The position numbers were made by a program, and so were the translations under genes. This document shows positions 57,501 to 64,000 of a DNA stretch of 64,000 bases, one piece after another; position 1 is the stretch's first letter, and every line of letters begins with the position of its first letter. The stretch is from positions 124,001 through 188,000 of the forward strand of contig JACJYO010000004.1 in assembly GCA_020636075.1 (NCBI GenBank), given 5' to 3'. The notes under the pieces are model-generated. The model was not told the origin of the DNA. It was given only the letters and a program-made list of their open reading frames with translations, and searched no databases. This stretch comes from Lewinellaceae bacterium. Its GTDB lineage: Bacteria; Bacteroidota; Bacteroidia; Chitinophagales; Saprospiraceae.

Positions 57501-58307
57501 CGGTTTACCCTGTGGGGGGGGATGCGTTTTACGTACCTCCGCGATTTCGATATTCTGTCGTTCGGACGAACACCCGATGCGCTTGTTGCCGATACGGCAG
57601 CACCGGCATCCACGCCGCCGCCGGACAGCCTTAGTTTCGGGCATCTGGAGATTGTGCTGCGGTTCGATATGAATACCTTGGAGAACACGGTGGCCAACCG
57701 CTCCTTTGAGTTTGATCCGACAAAAATAACAGCCGACATGGTGGCGAGTGGGTGGCGCCCGCAAAGTGTTTATGAACAATTTCCACTGGTCTTCCGCGGC
57801 TTTGTCAATGTGCGCACGCCGGAAGGTGCGGCGGTCAAAACCGGGCATATGCCGGTCAGTGTGCCGGTTCGTTTAGCTACGCTGGAAACGAATTATTATG
57901 CCATGAAATTCGACCTCAAACTGGGCAGCCTCGGTGGTTTATCCGGAAGCAAACCGCTCGTGGCCGGGATTATGGTGGCCTGGAACCCAGGCAAGGAAGG
58001 GCTTTTCGTGGGTTTGAAGTTGCCGGGCTCGGCCAGCGACAAAAAAGAAATTATCCTTCAGGGCTTGTTGAAGCTGACGTTCGGCTCCATCCGCTTTGTG
58101 GTGTTTGATAAAGAGCCGGCTGCCGCCGAAACAGCAGAACGCCGGGTAGGGTACATGCTCAACCTGCGCAATATTAAACTGAATTTTTTCCTGCTCAGTT
58201 TCCCCCCGATCGGACAAACGGAAATGACCCTGTTTGGCGATACCCGGGAAGACACCGCTCGCGTAGACCGGCTGCTGGGCTGGTATGCTGCTTATGTAAA
58301 AAAATAA
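54531..58307 (+). CDS. Giant unknown protein B
   Basis: 1258 aa, no signal peptide. Begins SNFQSPHAQSTLATIREIG. Mostly beta-rich with strands bounded by Gly/Pro (FFTISNVLLPMAEPGTG, LEIVLRFDMNTLENTV). A helical stretch lies near residues 480-520 (IVEDWIQWFRNQMKAATQLL). The last 250 residues (GLFVGLKLPGSASDKKEI, LNLRNIKLNFFLLSFPPIG) resemble the strand-rich style of gene C, so B and C may share a domain. No family recognised. 11 bp after gene A, 4 bp before gene C. Confidence 0.65.
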   Translation: MSNFQSPHAQSTLATIREIGAGTGMENGYTLAWFAPVVFTSIQAGWAQPTGVFLFLPTTLTGEFDVAALEANLKLFLKDARYRQVRFLWLENPADRLILWRTHSISTQAVGAKQLVSKRAFLNFRNYAFLIDKGVEIDLNPAGDTFFLKKGSRSPFGFMWSAKYGAHYFFTISNVLLPMAEPGTGCLKFNFSIPLESWQETDQAGNVQDFFGYPGLEQLDAGMRIFFRDPEFPASGDDFYLASHRYPVVQERYDLSLAKPLCPTNIDWLVSLDVLYPLSRPRSFFEFLPAGPDKAGLPSGFRTNRGYTIHLLPAMGESRLVFTPRPATLQDADSREAPLYLVPSGNFEIKIPKYKEYRKNEPIAFVKEGNLICGISGLEYVKIPDGATNHLKFEPDQAAFAPAFLSAYALLRDFNAVQKRYQREGSTPQDLPEGTDLDMKVEAPAPDGLNISDDAREAMLDEVLITYFPDNFFVSETERKNYREIPIVEDWIQWFRNQMKAATQLLARDGNLLNDSVKTSWVYLTSSKNAIYFAQPDNAVLHMAEATSTEFLDYMEVPALAIPDPARLAELSTPPFPAFPMLPYGNVDPHALSDIRQLELLVLNPLRRKMVYEIGIAKDFDIPLPAGSSTNRIGTTPQGLIARFSADWKTIEELQLAIDTKEKKVGFTTIPHREPMKSALQSNQLFLVVSNPAAVMDYFSDDALKDLALENDLDILDWVFELGPEYWDKHGTIMVFKYTDTPLLELAGQSDQWFMPGEFNEDVEDAGSRLQTLLLEAIELGNSEDAKERKKYESLAVAASQPNWTGIILLNVHVPLRGLPDSLKALAGGMDPNLFYAQFVGVEVTQVKPSGSGAAMKLNPQKSSLFGLIDYNNPETPQAEASGYNFHVPSLSIVFQNSHIVHFAAEVYLILEKIFDERARLISSNDNIIRLRGVAEEQNGRVTYSFGFSGANRFRLSGKTFEEVEIIKAQFATDPLVADATEQNLLHIAGRFTLWGGMRFTYLRDFDILSFGRTPDALVADTAAPASTPPPDSLSFGHLEIVLRFDMNTLENTVANRSFEFDPTKITADMVASGWRPQSVYEQFPLVFRGFVNVRTPEGAAVKTGHMPVSVPVRLATLETNYYAMKFDLKLGSLGGLSGSKPLVAGIMVAWNPGKEGLFVGLKLPGSASDKKEIILQGLLKLTFGSIRFVVFDKEPAAAETAERRVGYMLNLRNIKLNFFLLSFPPIGQTEMTLFGDTREDTARVDRLLGWYAAYVKK

Positions 58308-58311
58308 GACA

Positions 58312-60453
58312 ATGATTAAAGGCCTCGGCATATTGATCGATATCGGCGGACGACAGTTCGAGCTGTCGCTCTTCAAGGGCGAGGACCCTGCGCAGGCGGG
58401 CACCCAGGTGACGTCTCTGCTGGCCGCGGTGAGAGCCGAGGAGGGTGTTGAAGTCAATCTGGTGGATGACTTGCTGAACCTGATAATCGATGATGCTGAC
58501 CAGAATGGCAGCCAACCCTTAGTCGACCCCAGCCTGACCACCATCATTTTGTATGGCAGTTCGATCAGCTACCGAAAGGATACGGACGGTAACCTGTTTG
58601 GCGTAAGCGGCCGGCTGGGCTGGAAACCGGAGTTGGTAATCGGGGATACCACCATCCAGCTGGTGGTGGATACGCAGTTCCAGTTTTATAAAGCAATGGG
58701 CCAGCCGGTCGAGGGGTTTCTGGAAGGCATGGTCACGTCTCAGATTCCCGGGATTGAATTCCTGATGGTCGGTGTCCGGTATGAGCTCGCAACCGAAAAT
58801 CTTTTCTTTTTACTCAAAATCGGTGCGCTTAACCTGAGTGCCGCCCGGAAAAAATTCATACTGGCCGGAGATACCCAGGAAACCACGCAGTTTGCCTTTG
58901 CACTGGCAAATGTTCCCGACTTTACCCTGGGTGACATAATCACATTTTTCGTTTCCCTGGTTGATCCTTCCGTGGATGAATTCAAATTTGATCCGCCCTG
59001 GAATTTCATTACAGACTTTGATATCGGCGATGCCTTGAATGGCCTCAGCCTGCTGGTAGAGTTCCGCCCGGACGGGCAAAAAGTGGTCGGCTTCCGGAAA
59101 GATTTTGGCGACCCCATTGGTATTCCGGGTATTGTTTCCGTTAGTGCCGTCACCCTGAAATACGAAGGCAGCAGCGTGGGCGGGACCAAGAAAAAGGAGA
59201 TCAGGATTAACCTGGAGAGTTCGATTCAAGGTGAATCGAAGGAATTGGGCTGGGACCCTGTCAACGACGCGCCGCCTGAACTGCCCAGCCAGGGCGTTGC
59301 CGTGTTCGAACTCCGCTACCTGGGCCTTGGTCAGCATGTTTCCATCAAAAATGCGCAACATGCCAAAGACGTGGGCGAGATCATGCGCCTGCTGCGGGGC
59401 GCACTCAGCGCAAACGAGCAGAAACTGATCGCCGACCGCTCCCTCCGAATGGGCAATCCCGCCAGTTCGTTTCTGGAAGACGAAAGCCCGATCGAGTTTA
59501 ATGCGCAATCGGAAATACTCGTCGGACTCGATGTTTCCCTGCTGAAATTCCTGAGCATCAGCATCATTTTCAACGACCCGATCGTGTACGGTTTGCGGAT
59601 CGAAATGTCGGGAGAAGCAGCCAAGAATTTTGCCGGACTCAAATTTGAGATTCTCTACCAAAAAATCACCGATACGATCGGGAAGTACCATGTCGATCTG
59701 ACGCTGCCCGATTTCGTGCGGCATATGACCGTCGGTGCGGTGTCGGTCACCCTTCCGGTCATCGTGGTGGATATTTTTACCAACGGCGATTTCAAACTCG
59801 ATCTGGGCTTCCCCTGGGAGTTCCGTTTTGAACGCTCCTTTGCCCTGGAGGTCTTTCCGTTTACCGGTGCGGGCGGTTTTTATTTTAACAAACTCTCCGC
59901 GGCCACCGCAACGAGCACGCCAAAACTAAAAACGGCGGACCTGGAAGCCGACGGTGTGCTGGGCGAGTTTACCCCGGTATTCGAATTTGGTTTGGGGCTA
60001 AAAATCGGACTTGGAAAAACCTTTTCATCCGGGCCTTTCCGTGCCGAGATCAGCATCACCATTCAGGGACTGATCGAGGGGGTATTTTCCTATTACAACT
60101 ACAACTACGACCCCAACGCGGTGCAGCCTGTCCCGACTTTGCCCGAGCAAAAGGAAATGTACTTCATGATCAAGGGCGGTGTAGCCCTGGTCGGGCGCTT
60201 GTATGGCGCAGTTGATTTCAAGGTGATAAAAGTGGAGGTCGAGGTGCTGATCAAGGCCATGATCAAATTCTATGTGGAAACCTACCAGCCGATCGAGGTG
60301 CTTTTGTCGGCGGAGGTTACGGTGAAAGCCTCGGCCAAGGTGCTTTTTGTTACGGTCGATTTCAGTTTTTCAATGAAGGTGGAACAGGAATTCATAATTG
60401 ACTCTCCGCAAGGCTCCGTGGAGAACGCCCCCTGGTTCCCGTATTTGGATTAG
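58312..60453 (+). CDS. Giant unknown protein C, beta-repeat rich
   Basis: 713 aa, no signal peptide. Starts MIKGLGILIDIGGRQFELSLF. Long runs of alternating hydrophobic strands (FLSISIIFNDPIVYGLRIEM, GVALVGRLYGAVDFKVIKVE, VEVLIKAMIKFYVE) look like a beta-helix or repeated beta-sandwich. A helical segment with HAKDVGEIMRLLRGAL interrupts at about 350. The style recalls large bacterial DUF6603-type proteins, but that is a guess without a search. Starts 4 bp after gene B. Confidence 0.65.
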   Translation: MIKGLGILIDIGGRQFELSLFKGEDPAQAGTQVTSLLAAVRAEEGVEVNLVDDLLNLIIDDADQNGSQPLVDPSLTTIILYGSSISYRKDTDGNLFGVSGRLGWKPELVIGDTTIQLVVDTQFQFYKAMGQPVEGFLEGMVTSQIPGIEFLMVGVRYELATENLFFLLKIGALNLSAARKKFILAGDTQETTQFAFALANVPDFTLGDIITFFVSLVDPSVDEFKFDPPWNFITDFDIGDALNGLSLLVEFRPDGQKVVGFRKDFGDPIGIPGIVSVSAVTLKYEGSSVGGTKKKEIRINLESSIQGESKELGWDPVNDAPPELPSQGVAVFELRYLGLGQHVSIKNAQHAKDVGEIMRLLRGALSANEQKLIADRSLRMGNPASSFLEDESPIEFNAQSEILVGLDVSLLKFLSISIIFNDPIVYGLRIEMSGEAAKNFAGLKFEILYQKITDTIGKYHVDLTLPDFVRHMTVGAVSVTLPVIVVDIFTNGDFKLDLGFPWEFRFERSFALEVFPFTGAGGFYFNKLSAATATSTPKLKTADLEADGVLGEFTPVFEFGLGLKIGLGKTFSSGPFRAEISITIQGLIEGVFSYYNYNYDPNAVQPVPTLPEQKEMYFMIKGGVALVGRLYGAVDFKVIKVEVEVLIKAMIKFYVETYQPIEVLLSAEVTVKASAKVLFVTVDFSFSMKVEQEFIIDSPQGSVENAPWFPYLD

Positions 60454-60467
60454 AAACGTGCAATAAA

Positions 60468-63400
60468 ATGAGCGATACGATCACTATTACATTGAATTGG
60501 GACACGCCGGTCAATTTGGGATTGACCCCGACGGACAGGCAACTGGATCTTTTTTTCCAGCCTGGATTGTCCTGGGTGAAAGCGGGTACAGCGGGGGAGT
60601 CAACGAAAATGATTGCGCTGTTTTTCCTGGAAAATAACGCTTCGAAGAGTACAACCGGAATGGATTTTCAGCGCCTGGTGCAGGCGATGCTTCGCTGGGT
60701 CTGGGCGGCTGTCGAACAAACAGACCCGGCTGATGCAGCTGATGCGGGTGATGCGGCATATTACCAGGCTTTGTACGATGCTTTTCGGAAGGACTCGTTT
60801 AGTTATGCACAGTTTCTCCAATTTTTGAAGGTAAACTTTGATTTCCGGGTACAGGAGCCCGTTGAAGGATTAAATGGCACCATTTTCCCCATGTTCCCGA
60901 TGCTGGTCCTGGAGCCGGGTGGGAAATCCGCCAATACTCCGCCTCAGTACCAGGTGCTGCTGGAAGATATTGAAAACCTCACGGCGCAGTTTGCTTACGA
61001 TCATTCCTTTGAAACGGATACCTCGAGTCCGGAAGATTCCGCGCGGGAATTTCTTTTTGAAGATTATGGCCAATTGCTGCTGCGCACGGCCTTGCAGGAA
61101 ATTATTTCCAATGGCTTTTCCGGGAGCATGGATGTGGTGATCAGTGCACTGACGACTGATATTTACGATCGCCTGGCGGCCATTGTATCCCGGTTTTTAC
61201 TTCACGGACTTCGGTTGCCGGTCGCCACCGATCCGGTTTCTGAAAAACCGGTTTTTGAGGCAACGGGTCAGGCTTTTAACCTGAAAAACGCCCTGGATGC
61301 CGGCAAGTATACCCTCAAACTTTCCCAGCCCGCACCCCCCGATTCGACAACACCCCAAATTAAATTCCTCGCCACAGATGGCGCCACGGAAATCACTGCG
61401 CTCAACTACATTATTGATCGAACCGAAAGCATCAATAACCCAAAGTACCCCTTTGTGGCGCTGATCGATGGCTGGGCAAAATTGACGGACCCGCTGCCCT
61501 TCAACCTGGAAAATGGCGAAGCGAAGGACATCGAGCCCATGCTTTATTACAGCGAGCAAAAGCGAATTTATGCCTTGCGCAAGTGGATCCGGTCGAATAC
61601 CGACGATGCCAATGCGTCCTATTTGCTCCAGGTGCCCTTGAGCCTCCAGCAATTTCTGGCGGGCACTACCGTCAACCCGACTATTCAAATTCACTACAGT
61701 TCCCTGGGCAACCAGCAATCGGACCCCCTGGAAAACACCATTGGAAACGCGAACTACAACTGGGCGGTGCAGATCGATATCGCGATCCGGCAGGTTTTCA
61801 AAAAAGATGAAGCCGGTTTTCTGACTGGAGTTTTTGAGCTTGTCGACATCAGCGAATCGCAGATCAATGTGTTGGAATCGGTGCTGCTGAGTAACGAAAA
61901 AAATACCGCAAAAATTCAGGTGCTCAGCCGCGCATCGGGTTCGGACGGGCTGGCGCCCTTGCCCGGAAGTTTGGGTGATTTTACCTTGCTCCGGACTAAT
62001 TTTTCCACCAACGGCTCCATACCCGCATCGGCGCCCGCGGCCATGGCCGTGTTGCCGGCGGAAACGGCTGACCTGGACGACAACCGGGGCACTGCGAACC
62101 AAAATTTTCTCCGGTTGCTCTGGGAAGGCGCCACGCTCGAGGGCGGCGGGTATTTCTTTGCCACCTCGATGAGCGATACGGATCAGGATGCCCTTTTTGG
62201 TTCCAGGGACTCCATCCTGCTTTCTCTGTTGATTGAATACGAGATTGACGGCGACCCCATTTTTGATTTTCACAACACGGTGGTTTTAAAAAACCAGACG
62301 GACCCGGATTTTCTTGAAAACAACCTGTTGCTGGCATTGGTCGAAAATTATGAGCTGCTTGTGCCCGCCCTTCCGCCGGGTTTTGTCGGCTTTAACTTTG
62401 AAGCCCAAGAACTGGATCCGAATACCGCGCCGGTTCAATTAAACCTTGCGTCCGGAATCGAGATCCGGGAAGAACCCAATATCAGTAGCCCTGCCAACGG
62501 GGCAAAACTTCCGGACAATGCGCTGGTCGGCTTTTTTAACCTGAGCCGGGACGACGCCTGGGCTTTGGTCAGTGTCGGCACCCCGGGTGCCTCGGATTAT
62601 AGAACAGGTTGGTTGCCCTTGCAAACCAAAAACCCTGTCGCAGGCAAGCCGCCCATTATCCACCTGGATGTATCGGGCGCCAAAGAACAACCGCTGGCTG
62701 AACTGGAATACCTCTACCATCTTTTGGGCTTTGGCACCCAGGTTGGAGCCGATTTCCAAGGCAGCAAAATGCCCATTGGCCCGACGGCAAAACCGGGTGG
62801 GTCGGACGGCGACTGGATTTATGAAAAACTGATCCCGGCGCATGCAAAACTAGCAACAGATCAACCAGGCTCCTGGCCCGCTACGGCGCCTCCCTGGGAT
62901 CAAAACCCCTACCGGGGCATTGCGGTGGATAGCCTGCTCCAGACCGGGTTTCGGTGGCAGGATATTTACGGCAACGCGATCACGGAAACGACCGTACCTA
63001 AAAGCTTCCCGGTGCGCTACACGGATGCACTGATCGGGATCAATCAGTGGCCCTCGCTCAACGAACAATACCAGTTTTTACAGGGCTCCGCAGGGCCGGT
63101 GTTGGAAATTGAATTGCGTTTTTCAACAACGCCATACGCCGGCCTCGTGTTCGGGGTGTCAGCGGCCGAAAAGGACCGACTAGCGCGCCGTTTGAAGGCC
63201 GATCTGGCGACCTATCAAAAGTTGTATTACCAACTCCAGGGGCCCGGGGTCAGTTTTTCGGTAACGACTTCACTGGATGATGCCTGGTCGCATACCTTGG
63301 GTCCCCTGGACCCGGATCAGAATGGGCTAAATCTTACCGATTTCGCCCTGGGAATCTACCAGTATCTTTTCAACCTGAATGCGAACCTGGAAAAACTGGA

Positions 63401-64000
63401 TAATATCCCGGTATATTCGGGTGCTGCTTTTTCATTACTGATTGACCTGGCTGCGTTGAAGCCAAAGAAAACCTTCATTCAGGGCATCAGTTGCTGGATG
63501 ACCATGCTGCGGGAAAAAACGCTGGTGCATCCGGACCTGGTGGACGAATCCAGACTGACGGATGTCTTCGAAAACAAAGCCGTGCTGAGCCCAAAGCACG
63601 AACTGGTGGAATTCACCATGCCGGAAACCGTAACGGACCCATCGTTGGACCCGACAACACAGGATCTTACGTTGGGAAATTTGGCAATCGCCATCAAGGC
63701 CTTTTTGGACGACCGGCAACAAAGCTTGAATCTGTTAGCAACAGACAATACGATCACGCCGGAAGAAATCGTCCTGCAATACCGGGATGTGCCGGATATG
63801 ATCCGGCTTGATGATTTTAATGTTGCAAAGAATGATATTCATATTGACGAACTGATGCTTGCCGAAGGCATTACCTTCGGCGCCAAAAGATCAGCATTAT
63901 GGACGGCGGAGGATGAACTGAGTAAACAACTCGATCCGGCTACCGGGATGCTGATCGCAACGGATCCGGTGTCCGGACAGACCTACGTTACGGATCCGGG
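60468..64000 (+). CDS. Giant unknown protein D (truncated by window edge)
   Basis: At least 1177 codons, open to the right edge. Begins MSDTITITLNWDTPVNLGLT, no signal peptide. The first about 250 residues are helical (FQRLVQAMLRWVWAAVEQ, TTDIYDRLAAIVSRFLLHGL), then beta-rich units follow. Residues 40-140 are Asp/Ala-rich in part (DPADAADAGDAAYY). No family recognised. Starts 14 bp after gene C, so it belongs to the same operon. Confidence 0.65.
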   Translation, partial: MSDTITITLNWDTPVNLGLTPTDRQLDLFFQPGLSWVKAGTAGESTKMIALFFLENNASKSTTGMDFQRLVQAMLRWVWAAVEQTDPADAADAGDAAYYQALYDAFRKDSFSYAQFLQFLKVNFDFRVQEPVEGLNGTIFPMFPMLVLEPGGKSANTPPQYQVLLEDIENLTAQFAYDHSFETDTSSPEDSAREFLFEDYGQLLLRTALQEIISNGFSGSMDVVISALTTDIYDRLAAIVSRFLLHGLRLPVATDPVSEKPVFEATGQAFNLKNALDAGKYTLKLSQPAPPDSTTPQIKFLATDGATEITALNYIIDRTESINNPKYPFVALIDGWAKLTDPLPFNLENGEAKDIEPMLYYSEQKRIYALRKWIRSNTDDANASYLLQVPLSLQQFLAGTTVNPTIQIHYSSLGNQQSDPLENTIGNANYNWAVQIDIAIRQVFKKDEAGFLTGVFELVDISESQINVLESVLLSNEKNTAKIQVLSRASGSDGLAPLPGSLGDFTLLRTNFSTNGSIPASAPAAMAVLPAETADLDDNRGTANQNFLRLLWEGATLEGGGYFFATSMSDTDQDALFGSRDSILLSLLIEYEIDGDPIFDFHNTVVLKNQTDPDFLENNLLLALVENYELLVPALPPGFVGFNFEAQELDPNTAPVQLNLASGIEIREEPNISSPANGAKLPDNALVGFFNLSRDDAWALVSVGTPGASDYRTGWLPLQTKNPVAGKPPIIHLDVSGAKEQPLAELEYLYHLLGFGTQVGADFQGSKMPIGPTAKPGGSDGDWIYEKLIPAHAKLATDQPGSWPATAPPWDQNPYRGIAVDSLLQTGFRWQDIYGNAITETTVPKSFPVRYTDALIGINQWPSLNEQYQFLQGSAGPVLEIELRFSTTPYAGLVFGVSAAEKDRLARRLKADLATYQKLYYQLQGPGVSFSVTTSLDDAWSHTLGPLDPDQNGLNLTDFALGIYQYLFNLNANLEKLDNIPVYSGAAFSLLIDLAALKPKKTFIQGISCWMTMLREKTLVHPDLVDESRLTDVFENKAVLSPKHELVEFTMPETVTDPSLDPTTQDLTLGNLAIAIKAFLDDRQQSLNLLATDNTITPEEIVLQYRDVPDMIRLDDFNVAKNDIHIDELMLAEGITFGAKRSALWTAEDELSKQLDPATGMLIATDPVSGQTYVTDP

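Noticed and set aside
56766..57848. 360-codon minus-strand frame opposite giant protein B
   Set aside because: Antisense shadow, no start context and Arg/His/Gly-rich composition.

Overview
The window comes from a Bacteroidota genome, most likely a Saprospiria-type gliding bacterium. The evidence is gliding-motility genes (gldA, gldB, gldF), a secreted protein with a type IX secretion C-terminal sorting domain, many lipoproteins and thioredoxin-like periplasmic proteins, AT-rich ribosome sites without strong Shine-Dalgarno sequences, and several upstream boxes fitting the Bacteroidota -7 element TAnnTTTG. The organism is inferred from gene content; no rRNA is present.

Layout. 1-5.7 kb (minus): a TPR-CHAT protein cut by the left edge and a methylmalonyl-CoA mutase with an 80-codon repeat-derived insertion. 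5.7-8.6 kb (plus): a TlpA-like thioredoxin protein, a glycosyltransferase carrying a 48-bp palindrome, and a Nudix hydrolase. 8.8-11.6 kb (minus): gldB-batD pair. 11.8-14.3 kb: outer-membrane barrel, two ArsR-type repressors, tsaB. 14.4-19.9 kb (minus): mnmA and an OmpA protein just upstream of tsaB, a thioredoxin protein, recO, and an MtfA-like protein with an altered HExxH. 20-26.9 kb: tRNA-Phe, lpxK, murQ, a lipoprotein, an ECF sigma factor with an overlapping membrane/barrel partner, and a glucosaminidase. 27-38 kb: T9SS cargo, rsmG with a sigma-like/TPR membrane protein, Hsp20, SDR, pdxH, a TonB-dependent receptor. 38-51 kb: glyA, a complete IS element with 5-bp target duplication, two tandem paralogous lipoproteins, fabG, MFS exporter, gcvH, FKBP isomerase, thioredoxin and DUF547 proteins, gldA-gldF.

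51.2-64 kb (plus) is the most unusual part: four consecutive, tightly spaced giant genes (1114, 1258, 713 and at least 1177 codons) with no signal peptides and no family I recognise over most of their length. The only domain-like segments I see are a LamG/concanavalin-like region and a possible beta-grasp (SLBB-like) segment in the first. The operon continues past the right edge. It is the best candidate for an undescribed system here.

The second theme is repeats. At least five families occur: a 48/44-bp perfect palindrome inside two unrelated coding sequences, G/C-rich composite repeats inside methylmalonyl-CoA mutase and CHAT genes and around the IS, a MITE-like element with terminal inverted repeats, A/T-rich long inverted repeats, and short REP-like hairpins. 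Several have been absorbed in frame into proteins.
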